A stretch of DNA of 64,000 nt, taken from Promicromonospora sukumoe. GTDB lineage: Bacteria > Actinomycetota > Actinomycetes > Actinomycetales > Cellulomonadaceae. The position numbers and the translations under genes are program-made. Below are positions 33,989 through 43,859 of the stretch, piece by piece. The notes beneath the pieces were generated by a model. The model was not told where the DNA came from. It was given only the letters and a program-made list of their open reading frames with translations, and made no database searches. The stretch covers positions 3,348,001-3,412,000 of the forward strand of contig NZ_JACGWV010000001.1 in assembly GCF_014137995.1 (NCBI RefSeq), read 5' to 3'. How positions within the stretch are numbered: the stretch's first letter is position 1; every line of letters starts with the position of its first letter.

Positions 33989-34404
33989 GTGATCTCCTGA
34001 CCGTCCTCGGTCTCCAGGGAACCGGCGCCGACCTGCGCGAGCTCGCCGTCCACGGACAGCGACCAGAACTCGTTCTTCGAGTCGTCGGCGGCCCGGCCGT
34101 TGATCGCGGTGACGAAGGCGTTCTCGCCCTCCCCCGTGACCTCGGCCGACGGGTCCGCCTCCAGGAGCAGCTCCAGCGCGGTCGCGCCGGTCCGGCCCTC
34201 GTAGCCGAAGGTGTCCGCCGACGTAGACGCCGACTCGGACGCGCTCGCCGACGCCTCGGCGTCCTGCTGCTGGCCGAGGGTCGCGGAGACCATGGTCTCG
34301 GGCTCCGCGGTCGTACCGCCGCAGGCGCCGAGCAGGCCGGCGACGAGGAGTGCGGTGGCCGCGGAGGCGACTGCCCGGAGCGGGCGGCGAGTGGTCGTGT
34401 TCAC
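33967..34404 (-). CDS. DUF4430 (transcobalamin C-terminal-like) lipoprotein
   Basis: 145-residue lipoprotein with signal peptide and lipobox (GLLGAC, Cys near 28). A Ser/Ala/Glu-rich linker is followed by a compact DUF4430 domain, with TGATALELLLEADPS, then WSLSVDGELAQVGAGS and the terminal DGQEITWTIDTF. The same fold caps cobalamin in intrinsic factor and transcobalamin, and in bacteria it also occurs on unrelated surface proteins. Start GTG at 34404 with a weak ribosome site. It is upstream of and overlapping the DUF6580 gene, so the two are probably functionally linked. Only 43 bp separate it from the parE stop, so it may be read through from parE. Confidence 0.8.
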   Translation of the reverse strand: MNTTTRRPLRAVASAATALLVAGLLGACGGTTAEPETMVSATLGQQQDAEASASASESASTSADTFGYEGRTGATALELLLEADPSAEVTGEGENAFVTAINGRAADDSKNEFWSLSVDGELAQVGAGSLETEDGQEITWTIDTF

Positions 34405-34447
34405 GCCGGTCAGTCTAGGTCGGGGCGCGCCGCAGGGCGCCGTCGTC

Positions 34448-36571
34448 TCAGACGTCGATCCGGGACCGGTCCAGCTCGGCCGCGCCCGCGATGAGGAACT
34501 CCTTGCGGGGCGCCACGTCGGTGCCCATCAGCAGCTCGAACGCCCGCTCGGCGGCCTCGGCGTGCTCCGCGGTGACGCGGCGCAGCGTGCGGTGCCGCGG
34601 GTCCATCGTGGTCTCCGCGAGCTGGTCGGCGTCCATCTCGCCCAGGCCCTTGTACCGCTGGATGTCGGGCTTGTAGCGCCGGCCCGCGCGGTCGAGCTTC
34701 TTGAGCGTGACGCCCAGCTCGGCCTCGGAGTACGTGTAGATGTACTCGTTCTTGCGGCGGCCGTTGCCAATCACCTCGACGCGGTGCAGCGGGGGCACCG
34801 CCGCGAACACGCGGCCCGCCTCCACCATCGGCTTCATGTAGCGGTAGAAGAGGGTCAGCAGCAGGGTGCGGATGTGGGCGCCGTCGACGTCGGCGTCGGT
34901 CATCATGATGATCTTGCCGTAGCGCGCAGCCTCGACGTCGAACGACCGGCCGGAGCCGGCGCCGAGCACCTGGATGATGGCCGCGCACTCAGCGTTGCGG
35001 AGCATGTCGCTGATCGACGCCTTCTGGACGTTCAGGATCTTGCCGCGGATCGGCAGCAGCGCCTGGAAGTCGCTGGAGCGCGCCAGCTTGGCGGTGCCGA
35101 GCGCGCTGTCGCCCTCGACGATGAACAGCTCGGAGCGCTCCACGTCGTTCGAGCGGCAGTCCGCGAGCTTGGCCGGCAGCGAGGAGGTCTCCAGCGCGTT
35201 CTTGCGGCGCGAGATCTCCTTCTGCTTGCGGGCCGTGATGCGTGCGCGCATCTCGGCGACGATCTTGTCCAGGAGCAGCGACGCCTGGGTCTTGCCGTCG
35301 CGCGTGGTGGAGGTCAGGCGGGCCTGGATCTCCTTCTCGACGACGCGGGAGACGATCTGGCGCACCGGGCCGGTGCCCAGCACCTCCTTGGTCTGCCCCT
35401 CGAACTGCGGCTCCGAGAGGCGGACGGTGACCACGGCCGTGAGGCCGGCGAGCACGTCGTCCTTCTCGATGCGCTCCGCGCCGTCCTTGGTGGAGACCTT
35501 GAGCTTGCGCGCGTTGGTCTCCACACCCTTGCGGATCACCTTGAGCAGCCCCTGCTCGAAGCCCGTCAGGTGCGTGCCGCCCTTGGGGGTCGAGATGATG
35601 TTGACGAACGAGCGCACCTCGGTGTCGTAGCCCGTGCCCCAGCGCAGCGCGATGTCGACCTCGCACTCGCGCTGCACCTCGCGCGGCGACATGTGGCCGC
35701 GCTCGTCCAGCACCGGCACGGTCTCCGTGAAGTTGCCCGAGCCCTGCAGCACCCAGGTCGCCGTGACGGGCGTGTCCGGGGCCAGGAACTCGACGAAGTC
35801 GGCCGCGCCGCCGGTGTGCTTGAAGGACTCCTCGTGCGGCCCGTTCTCGCCCGGCGTGCCCGGCACGCCGCGCTCGTCCCGCACCACGATCTCGAGGCCC
35901 GGCACCAGGAACGTGGTCTGCCGGACGCGGGTGACCAGCTCGTCGTAGCTGAACACCGCGGACTTGGGGAAGATCTGCCGGTCGGCCCAGTAGCGCACGC
36001 GCGTGCCGGTGCGGCCGCGCGGCACCTTGCCGACCACGCCGAGCTCGGAGTGGTCCACGAAGGGCTGGAACTGCGCGTCGGGGCTGGGGCCGGACGCCGG
36101 GTCGGAGAAGTTGCCCGGCTCGCCGCGGTGGAAGGTCATGCGGTGCGTCTTGCCGCCACGGTCCACCTCGACGTCGAGGCGGGAGGACAGCGCGTTCACC
36201 ACGGAGGCGCCGACGCCGTGCAGACCGCCGGACGCCTGGTAGGAGCCGCCGCCGAACTTACCGCCCGCGTGCAGCTTGGTGTAGACCACCTCGACGCCGC
36301 TCAGGCCGGTCTTGGGCTCGATGTCGACCGGGATGCCGCGGCCGTCGTCCGACACGGTCACCGAGGTGTCGGCGTGCAGCACGACGCCGATCTTCGTCGC
36401 GTGGCCTCCCAGGGCCTCGTCGACGGAGTTGTCGATGACTTCCCAGAGGCAGTGCATCAGGCCACGGGAGTCGGTGGTCCCGATGTACATCCCGGGACGC
36501 TTACGAACCGCCTCGAGGCCTTCGAGGACGGACAGGTGGCGAGCGGTGTACGACTCGGACGTTGCGGTCAC
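34448..36571 (-). CDS. parE: DNA topoisomerase IV / gyrase subunit B
   Basis: Type IIA topoisomerase ATPase subunit, 707 residues. GHKL ATPase signatures: WEVIDNSVDEALGGHA (catalytic Glu near 44), SDDGRGIPVDI and GGLHGVGASVVNALS. TOPRIM metal site: FIVEGDSALG and MMTDADVDGAHIRTLL. C-terminus IQRYKGLGEMDADQLAETTM is the conserved GyrB/ParE tail. Length and short TOPRIM insertion fit actinobacterial ParE (the second GyrB-like subunit beside sigA). No parC or gyrA is in the window, so gyrB cannot be excluded. I chose GTG 36571 because conserved sequence starts there; upstream ATG codons would add 32 non-conserved residues. Confidence 0.9.
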   Translation of the reverse strand: MTATSESYTARHLSVLEGLEAVRKRPGMYIGTTDSRGLMHCLWEVIDNSVDEALGGHATKIGVVLHADTSVTVSDDGRGIPVDIEPKTGLSGVEVVYTKLHAGGKFGGGSYQASGGLHGVGASVVNALSSRLDVEVDRGGKTHRMTFHRGEPGNFSDPASGPSPDAQFQPFVDHSELGVVGKVPRGRTGTRVRYWADRQIFPKSAVFSYDELVTRVRQTTFLVPGLEIVVRDERGVPGTPGENGPHEESFKHTGGAADFVEFLAPDTPVTATWVLQGSGNFTETVPVLDERGHMSPREVQRECEVDIALRWGTGYDTEVRSFVNIISTPKGGTHLTGFEQGLLKVIRKGVETNARKLKVSTKDGAERIEKDDVLAGLTAVVTVRLSEPQFEGQTKEVLGTGPVRQIVSRVVEKEIQARLTSTTRDGKTQASLLLDKIVAEMRARITARKQKEISRRKNALETSSLPAKLADCRSNDVERSELFIVEGDSALGTAKLARSSDFQALLPIRGKILNVQKASISDMLRNAECAAIIQVLGAGSGRSFDVEAARYGKIIMMTDADVDGAHIRTLLLTLFYRYMKPMVEAGRVFAAVPPLHRVEVIGNGRRKNEYIYTYSEAELGVTLKKLDRAGRRYKPDIQRYKGLGEMDADQLAETTMDPRHRTLRRVTAEHAEAAERAFELLMGTDVAPRKEFLIAGAAELDRSRIDV

Positions 36572-36802
36572 GGCGACAGCGTAGACGAGGTCACCGACAA
36601 CCCACGTCAGGCGCCCCGTTACGCACCTCGAACGACCGTGTGACGTGGGTGTGACGCCGAGATTCACCCCATGACAGAAATTACCCTTTCAGCGCAATTA
36701 GGGGCGGAACGGCACCAGAACTGTGAGCCACGCCGCTATGCTCGCAGCGAACCGCCCACCCGGGCCGGCATGAACCGCGCGAGCGAATGGTTGGATGGAG
36801 AT

Positions 36803-37009
36803 GTGACGACCTTGACGACCGAACCGCTCACCGCCCTCGACCGCTGCGACCGCTGCGGCGCGCAGGCTTACGTGCGCGTCGTTCTGCCCGTGGGCGAGCT
36901 GCTCTTCTGCGGCCACCACGCGCGCGCACACGCGTCCGCCTACGCGGACGTCGCCACCCATGTCCAGGACGAGACCGACCGGCTCCATGCGGAGCACGGC
37001 CAGGCCTGA
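36803..37009 (+). CDS. DUF7455 small zinc-ribbon-like protein
   Basis: 68 residues from GTG 36803. It has CDRCGAQAYVRVVLPVGELL then FCGHHARAHASAY, a Cys-x2-Cys / Cys-Gly-His-His arrangement that probably binds zinc. Conserved in actinobacteria next to sigA or topoisomerase genes, without known function. It is divergent from parE, and both face the 230-bp promoter region 36572-36802. An upstream frame continues to 36671, but that part is not conserved-looking. Confidence 0.85.
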   Translation: MTTLTTEPLTALDRCDRCGAQAYVRVVLPVGELLFCGHHARAHASAYADVATHVQDETDRLHAEHGQA

Positions 37010-37051
37010 ACCCAGGCCGGACACCCACCGGACCAAGACCTAGAACCGACC

Positions 37052-37089
37052 ACGGCGGTGGGTCACCTTCCCAGGTGACCCACCGCCGT
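37052..37089. terminator. 17-bp perfect stem between convergent genes
   Basis: Arms 37052-37068 and 37073-37089, loop TCCC. Lies between the DUF7455 stop (37009) and the SpoIID-like stop (37152), so it can terminate both strands. Confidence 0.85.
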
Positions 37090-37136
37090 CGTCGTACCCG
37101 CCGGTCCTCCGCCGACGCCGCCCGCTCCCGCGCGCC

Positions 37137-37165
37137 CTACTTCCGCGCGCTCTACTTCCGCGCGG
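37137..37165 (-). repeat. Stop-codon-spanning 15-bp repeat at the SpoIID-like gene
   Basis: CTACTTCCGCGCG occurs at 37137-37149 and 37152-37164, period 15. The second copy begins with the minus-strand TAG stop, so the first supplies an in-frame reserve TAG. Confidence 0.8.
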
Positions 37166-38735
37166 TCACCGCGTGCCCCCAGGAGCCCCGGAACCCGAGG
37201 TCGATGCGCCAGCCCTCCGCGGTCTTGGTCACCGTGCGGGTGCTTCCGCCGGTCGACACCGCCTGCATCGTCTTGATCTGACCGCTCGAGTAGCGCGCGG
37301 TGATCTTCACCGACGCGACCCACTTGAGGCCGAAGATCTTCTGCGCCCGGGCCTGGCTCAGCACCCCGGTCCACGTCGTGTACGGGTTGCCCGGCGCCCG
37401 CTTCGAGTACGGGTCGGACACGTGTTGCAGGTGGGACTGCGCGGCGGTCCCGAAGGCGTCCTGGTTGTTCGTGGTGCCGGAGTAGCTGCCACCACGGCCC
37501 GACGCCGCGAAGTACGGCGTCTCGGCGATACCGCCCGACGTGTTGCGCACGACCGTGACCGTCCCGGCGCCGTCCTGCCGGGTGGCGTCCACGGCCGCAC
37601 GCCAGGTCGCGCCGGCCTCGCCGCCCTCCTTCTTCCAGCCCACGTAGTTCTGGCTGCGGGTGTCGTCGTAGAGGTGGCAGTCGCACGAGGACTTCAGGCC
37701 CGCGGTCTTGGCCAGGATCGCGTAGTTGCGCGCGACGATCGTCTGCGCCTGGAGGGCCGCGGCCCCGCCGTATCCGCTCGTGCCCCACAGCGAGGCCATC
37801 TCGTCGAGCCCGTAGAGGTACTCGTCGTTGATGACCACCTGGTTGACCACGTTGGGCCGGGAGCCGGGGCTGCTGATCCGCAGGCGGCCGTGGCGGTAGC
37901 TGCCCTGCGCGCCGGACACCGTGACCGTGCCGGCGGTGCCGGTGGGCTCCCAGTACCGGGTGCCCGTCCACTCCAGCCCGAGCGTCGGCCGCGCGCTGAT
38001 CGTCTGCCGCACCGTGCCGTTCTCGGTGATCTGGGCGGTGACGCCGGACGACGTCCGGGCGATCGAGATCTTGCGCGCCGACGTGCCGGTGGCGAGCTGC
38101 GCCCCGCCGCCGTCGAGCAGGCGCCACGACCCGGCGGACAGGCTCAGGCTGGTGGTGGCGGGGTCGTCCGACCGGCCGAGCACCTGCACGTCGACCGTCG
38201 TCCACGGGTTGGCCGTGGTGCCCACCGTCGCGCCCGGGTAGTAGTGGCGCAGGATCTCCGCGGCGGAGCTGCCCTCGCGCGCCATCTGGTAGGCGCCCCA
38301 CTGCGCCATCCCCACGCCGTGCCCGTAGCCCGAGCCGCCGATCGCCCACGAGCCCGGCACGACCGTCACCGTCAGCGTCGAGCTCGTCGCCCGCGCCGTC
38401 TTGAACCGGTACTTGGTGGTGGCGGACGGCTTGACCGACGACGAGGCCTTGCCCGTCGCGCTCGTCGTCAGGGTCTTGACCTTGACCCACGAGCGGTTGC
38501 TGTACCGCTGCAGGTCCACCTTGGCCCGCTTCTGCACCCTGCCGTTGTACTTGTACGTCACCGACAGGGACTTCGCCACCGTCGCCGTCGTGGTGGTCGT
38601 GCCGGACGCCGTCAGCGTGTACCCGGCCGCGGCGGCGGGCACCGCGGACAGGCCGACGGCGAGGAGCGAGACGAGGACTGCCGCGACCACCCGGGCAAGA
38701 CGTGCCCCGGGAGCGGCGTTGATCAAGGTGGACAC
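37152..38735 (-). CDS. SpoIID/LytB-domain secreted protein
   Basis: About 527-residue exported protein with an amidase-enhancer-like SpoIID domain, possibly a peptidoglycan glycosidase or enhancer of cell-wall hydrolases. Signal peptide ends near AVPAAAAG, and an Ig-like beta domain occupies about 35-110. The SpoIID region starts with WAIGGSGYGHGVGMAQWGAY and HYYPGATVG, then VINDEYLYGLDEMASLWGTS, ALQAQTIVARNYAI, and SCDCHLYDDTRSQNYVGW. The GTG at 38744 is possible, but GGGAG lies about 10 nt before GTG 38735, a better spacing. Two hairpins lie between it and sigA upstream, so it probably has its own short promoter or is read through. Confidence 0.88.
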   Translation of the reverse strand: MSTLINAAPGARLARVVAAVLVSLLAVGLSAVPAAAAGYTLTASGTTTTTATVAKSLSVTYKYNGRVQKRAKVDLQRYSNRSWVKVKTLTTSATGKASSSVKPSATTKYRFKTARATSSTLTVTVVPGSWAIGGSGYGHGVGMAQWGAYQMAREGSSAAEILRHYYPGATVGTTANPWTTVDVQVLGRSDDPATTSLSLSAGSWRLLDGGGAQLATGTSARKISIARTSSGVTAQITENGTVRQTISARPTLGLEWTGTRYWEPTGTAGTVTVSGAQGSYRHGRLRISSPGSRPNVVNQVVINDEYLYGLDEMASLWGTSGYGGAAALQAQTIVARNYAILAKTAGLKSSCDCHLYDDTRSQNYVGWKKEGGEAGATWRAAVDATRQDGAGTVTVVRNTSGGIAETPYFAASGRGGSYSGTTNNQDAFGTAAQSHLQHVSDPYSKRAPGNPYTTWTGVLSQARAQKIFGLKWVASVKITARYSSGQIKTMQAVSTGGSTRTVTKTAEGWRIDLGFRGSWGHAVTARK

Positions 38736-38757
38736 ATCGGGCACGCTCCCATACGAC

Positions 38758-38851
38758 GACGCCGGGCGGGTGTACTTCCGAAGAAGTTCACCCGCCCGGC
38801 GTCAGGTCGGCCGAGGTACCGGCCGACGTGCCGGCTGATGTCTCAGCCGGC
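38758..38851 (-). terminator. Hairpin cluster after the sigma factor gene
   Basis: Reading downstream from sigA: a 9-bp stem with TGTC loop (38830-38851), a 7-bp stem (38806-38827), and a strong 15-bp plus 5-bp stem with one mismatch and CGAA loop (38758-38803). The last ends only about 20 bp before the SpoIID start, so it may end sigA transcripts or attenuate read-through. Confidence 0.7.
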
Positions 38852-38865
38852 CTATCGGTCACCGC

Positions 38866-38889
38866 TCAGTCGATGTCTCGACCGATGTC

Positions 38890-38901
<12 letters not shown>
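38866..38901 (-). repeat. Stop-codon-spanning 12-bp repeat at sigA
   Basis: TCAGTCGATGTC, TCGACCGATGTC and TCAGTCGAGGTA lie head to tail at 38866, 38878 and 38890. The minus-strand TGA stop of the sigma factor (38892-38890) begins the third unit and is repeated exactly, in frame, in the first. Confidence 0.75.
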
Positions 38902-40578
<1,677 letters not shown>

Positions 40579-40645
40579 TCGAGGGGGCGGTGTACCGCCG
40601 GCGGGGCCGTCACTGGACCTTCTTCTTCCGCCGGCGAACATATAT

Positions 40646-40651
40646 ATTGTA
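40646..40651 (-). promoter_or_regulatory. Probable -10 element of the sigA promoter
   Basis: On the minus strand TACAAT is followed by ATATATG, a striking AT-rich island in GC-rich DNA. Transcription would start near 40640, making the first ATG (40641) at or before the 5' end. No good -35 is visible at 16-18 bp. Confidence 0.55.
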
Positions 40652-41000
40652 CCGTCGGCCTCCCTGTACCCCGCGACGAACGCGGTGATATGGGCAAAGT
40701 CAGTGCGAAGTCACGTCGGGCGGGTCCACCCCGCGGGGTTTCAGATTTCGCGTGCCCAGAGTCAACGAACCAGGTGCGCGCACCATTCCCGATCCGGCGA
40801 ATATGCGCGGGACCAGGCACGGCGCCGGACACCGCCCGCCGCCTCGGGTGATACCCCTGGACAGACGTCGGACGGACGCCGGACGAGCACTGGGCACGGC
40901 CTCGGACCCGCCTCGACCCGAGCGCTGAGAACACCCCGGAAGCGGGCCCCTGGACGGGCCTGGAAACCACCCGCGAGATCACCCCTGGCGCGGCCCGGCG

Positions 41001-41032
41001 CCGGCGGTGTGCCGGCCCCGGCGCACCGCCGG
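41001..41032 (-). terminator. Hairpin downstream of the stress protein gene
   Basis: Arms 41001-41015 and 41018-41032 pair with one G-T wobble and a very tight loop. It follows the 15-bp repeat array beyond the universal stress protein stop. Likely its terminator. Confidence 0.6.
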
Positions 41033-41041
41033 GGAGGCGCT

Positions 41042-41142
41042 GCTCAGACCTTGACCGCTGCGGCCTTGCTAAGACCTCGACCGCTCGGACCTCGAGCGCT
41101 CAGGCCCTGGCCGCTCAGCCGCCGGCCGTTCAGACCTTGACG
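41042..41142 (-). repeat. Seven degenerate 15-bp units spanning the stress protein stop codon
   Basis: Units of the form GCTCAGACCTTGACC start at 41042, 41057, about 41071, 41083, 41098, 41113 and 41128. The last contains the end of the gene (minus-strand AAGGTCTGA). The others run downstream from it and several keep TGA at the same place. This is the longest array of this kind in the window. Confidence 0.8.
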
Positions 41143-41495
41143 GCCAGCACAGGGCACGGCGCCTCGACGAGGATCCGCTGCGCGCCGGCGCCGAGGATGA
41201 GCTTGCCGACGGGGCTGCGCTTGCGCAGCCCGATCACGATCAGCTCGGCGCCAGTGCTCGTGGCCGTGCGGATCAGGTCCTCGGCGAGGTCGCCGGTGCC
41301 CTCCTCGAGCCGCACGTCGAGCCCGGCCGCCGGGCCGCTCCGGAGCTCGTCCAGCTCCGCCTGGCACTCGTCGAGCGGACGCTTCCCGCTCGTGACGACG
41401 ACCAGCGGGGCCTTGCGCTCCCGGGACTCGGAGACTGCGGTACGGAGAGCCTCTTGGCCCTCGGGCGTGGCGAGGTGGCCGACGACGATCGTCAT
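41130..41495 (-). CDS. Universal stress protein (UspA family)
   Basis: 121-residue single-domain Usp. Begins MTIVVGHLATPEGQEALRTA and ends GLRKRSPVGKLILGAGAQRI followed by LVEAPCPVLAVKV. The G-x2-G-x9-G-type loop suggests ATP binding. Shorter than the typical 140-160 residues, mostly through a reduced middle section. It may help in stress or dormancy responses, partner unknown. It is 40 bp from the DUF4192 gene stop and probably follows it in one transcript. Confidence 0.88.
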   Translation of the reverse strand: MTIVVGHLATPEGQEALRTAVSESRERKAPLVVVTSGKRPLDECQAELDELRSGPAAGLDVRLEEGTGDLAEDLIRTATSTGAELIVIGLRKRSPVGKLILGAGAQRILVEAPCPVLAVKV

Positions 41496-41535
41496 GTCAG
41501 CCGACGCTACCCCACACGACACCCCACCCGGTGCC

Positions 41536-43065
41536 TCACACGGCGGCCAGCTCGTCCGATTCCGCCTCCCCTTCTGTCTCCCCTTCCGTCGCCCCTTCGG
41601 TCTCCCGTTCTGTCTCCCCGTCCGTCTCCCCGCGGAACTCCCGGTGGAAGAAGGCCTGCTCGCGCCGCACCCAGCCCGGCGGGACTCCCCCGGCGATCGC
41701 ACTGCGCAGCACCAGGGCGAGCCTGTGGTCCGGGTCCACCCCGAGGGCGTCCGACACGCGCTCGGCCGCCAGCCCGCCGTCGCCGTGCCACCAGGCGAGG
41801 ATCGCCAGCAGCAGGTACGCCGGAGCCCGCCGGTTGCGTGGCACGTGCGTGACGACGGCCTCCAGCACGGCGCGGGCCGGACGCGTGAGGTCCTCGTCAG
41901 GCGGGATGCCCCGGTCCGGGTCGACGATCTGCGCCATGACGGCGCCCGTCGACCGGTCCGTGTCGCCGTCCGTCTCCCGCCGCGCGGTGCGCAGCGCCGT
42001 CTCCGCGGTACCTGGCACGAGGGTGAGCAGCACCGCGTCCCGGACGGGCGTGTCCGCGAGCGCCGCCCCGATCTTGCCGAGGTCCACCGGGGACAGCGTC
42101 ACGGGCTGCCCGGGCTGCGCGTCCGCCACCAGGCGCACCGCGGAGCGCCACAGGCCCAGGCTCTCGGCTCCCCAGTCCGCGAGCTCCCGTCCGGCCTGCT
42201 CTACCCGGGCGGCCGCGCTCGTGGCCCGTCCGGGTCGCTCGGACCGACCTGGCCGCCCGGCAGTATCGACTGATGCTGCCCCGGTCTGCCCGAGCAGCGG
42301 GCCGTCGATGGGTCCGCCGTTCGGGTAGGTGGTGCGGTGCAGCAGGCGCCGGTGCGTGTCGGTCCAGCGTGCGGCCGCGCGCCGCGCCTGCGTGCGGGCG
42401 GCCTCGGGCGCCGCGCGCAGGGTGTACCGCTCCTCGCGGGTGCCTGCCACGGTGCGGCCCTCCAGCACCATGTGGGCGGCGACGCGGCTGCCCTTGAGCA
42501 CGGCCAGCGGCCTGCCGCCGGGCGGACAGCACAGCGGGTCGGTGCAGTCGAGCGCCCGGAAGCCCGTCGGCGACACGTGCCAGACCTCGGTGCCCGGCAG
42601 CCTGTGGTCGAGCCGGGCGCGAATCAGGTCCACGGCCCGCCGTGCGGCACCCGCCGGCGCCGTCGGGTCGGTCCCGGTGTACAGCACCACGACGGCCCGG
42701 TCCGCGCCGTCGGCCACGACGTGGTCGGCGAGCCAGCGCGCGGTGGCAGCCCCGTCGGGCCCGTCGGGGTCGCCCGGGCGGCGCAGGCGGAGGTCGCTCA
42801 GGTCGACCCGCGCGACGAGCCCCACCCGTTGCCGCGGACCGGTGAGGCTCACCAGCACGGCGGACTCGACCGGCTCGAAGCCGAGCCGGTAGGGCACGTA
42901 GGCGAGGAGGTCCTCCGGCCCGGCCACGCGCACCACCCGGGCGTTCGGGACGGAGCGGCGGGCATCAGAGATCGCGGGAGCAGGGCCAGGGCCACCTGAG
43001 CCGGGAACACTGGGTACAGGACTGTTGAGGGTGCGCTCGTCGGGGCGGCGCTCGTCGGGGTTCAT
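41536..43065 (-). CDS. DUF4192 domain protein
   Basis: 509-residue actinobacterial DUF4192 protein, function unknown. Conserved parts: PEDLLAYVPYRLGFEPVESA, VLVSLTGPRQRVGLVARVDL, DRAVVVLYTG, DCTDPLCCPPGGRPL and the C-terminal APAYLLLAILAWWHGDGGLA with ALVLRSAIAGGVPPGWVR. The C-terminus ends in Glu-rich four-residue repeats (GETDGETERETEGATEG) encoded by a 12-bp repeat at about 41565-41635. The start is ATG 43065; upstream frame is open but not conserved. Commonly neighbours sigA and topoisomerase genes, as here. Confidence 0.88.
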   Translation of the reverse strand: MNPDERRPDERTLNSPVPSVPGSGGPGPAPAISDARRSVPNARVVRVAGPEDLLAYVPYRLGFEPVESAVLVSLTGPRQRVGLVARVDLSDLRLRRPGDPDGPDGAATARWLADHVVADGADRAVVVLYTGTDPTAPAGAARRAVDLIRARLDHRLPGTEVWHVSPTGFRALDCTDPLCCPPGGRPLAVLKGSRVAAHMVLEGRTVAGTREERYTLRAAPEAARTQARRAAARWTDTHRRLLHRTTYPNGGPIDGPLLGQTGAASVDTAGRPGRSERPGRATSAAARVEQAGRELADWGAESLGLWRSAVRLVADAQPGQPVTLSPVDLGKIGAALADTPVRDAVLLTLVPGTAETALRTARRETDGDTDRSTGAVMAQIVDPDRGIPPDEDLTRPARAVLEAVVTHVPRNRRAPAYLLLAILAWWHGDGGLAAERVSDALGVDPDHRLALVLRSAIAGGVPPGWVRREQAFFHREFRGETDGETERETEGATEGETEGEAESDELAAV

Positions 43066-43238
43066 GTCGTCGATCCCAGCCGGGGAACGGGGCCCGAGCG
43101 CGCCCAGGGCGGCAGTGTGGACAACGAAAAACCTGTGGTCGCGTTCGTTCCCGCACGGCTCCGTCAGGGCGGTCTGCCCGGGGTCCGAGCACGGCCCGAT
43201 CACCACACGCTGTCGCCACCCGGCCCTGTGCGGCTACC

Positions 43239-43850
43239 GTGTGCGACGTGCCACGTCTCGCCACCACCCGCCGCACGGCCGCGCTCGCCGCCGCCGTCGG
43301 GCTGGCGCTTGCTACCGCGGGGTGCGGGACGGGGACCGAGCAGACCGCGTCGGGTAGCACGCCGTCGGGTAGCACGGCGTCGGGTAGCACGGCGTCGGGC
43401 AGCCCGGAGCCGAGCGCGGCCGTGACGGGCGGTCCGACGGAGCTGCCGACCTTCGACCCGTCGTCCGCGGTGGCGACGTACGCGCAGGGCTTCCCGGCCG
43501 ACCTGTTCCCGATGCCCGAGGACGCCACGCTGCTCGCCTCGTCGGCGCAGCCGGCGCCGACCTCGGAGGGTGCGAAGAAGGCCAAGGCCGTCGCGATGAC
43601 CCAGGTCACGCTCAACCTCTCGTCGAGCCGCAAGACCGACCAGGTGATCAAGCAGGCCAAGCAGATCCTGACCGCGCAGGGCTTCAAGCAGATCTCCGCG
43701 CCGGACTCGAGCGGGCTGACCGCGCAGACGGCGTTCCTGCGCATCACGAAGGGGAAGTCGGGCGAGGTGCAGGAGTCGCTTGTGGTAGGCGTGCTCGACG
43801 ACGGCGACCGCCGCCTCTGCTCGATCAGCGGGACCGTCCGAACCCCATAG
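43239..43850 (+). CDS. Putative lipoprotein, unknown function
   Basis: 203 residues with signal peptide and lipobox (LATAGC, Cys near 29). Directly after the Cys are four SGST/SGSP repeats from a 15-bp DNA repeat (43350-43408). The rest is a small alpha/beta domain with AVAMTQVTLNLSSSRKTDQV, IKQAKQILTAQGFKQIS and VVGVLDDGDRRLCSISGTV. No family recognised. The start is GTG 43239 or 43248. It is 9 bp upstream of the prenyl synthase gene, likely co-transcribed. Confidence 0.75.
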   Translation: MCDVPRLATTRRTAALAAAVGLALATAGCGTGTEQTASGSTPSGSTASGSTASGSPEPSAAVTGGPTELPTFDPSSAVATYAQGFPADLFPMPEDATLLASSAQPAPTSEGAKKAKAVAMTQVTLNLSSSRKTDQVIKQAKQILTAQGFKQISAPDSSGLTAQTAFLRITKGKSGEVQESLVVGVLDDGDRRLCSISGTVRTP

Positions 43851-43859
43851 GCTGGTGCC

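Noticed and set aside
34405..34447. Cobalamin riboswitch before the DUF4430 gene
   Set aside because: Only 43 bp lie between the genes, too short, and no B12-box-like sequence is visible.
36572..36667. N-terminal extension of ParE to ATG 36667
   Set aside because: The extra 32 residues are not conserved in GyrB/ParE proteins and overlap the divergent promoter region.
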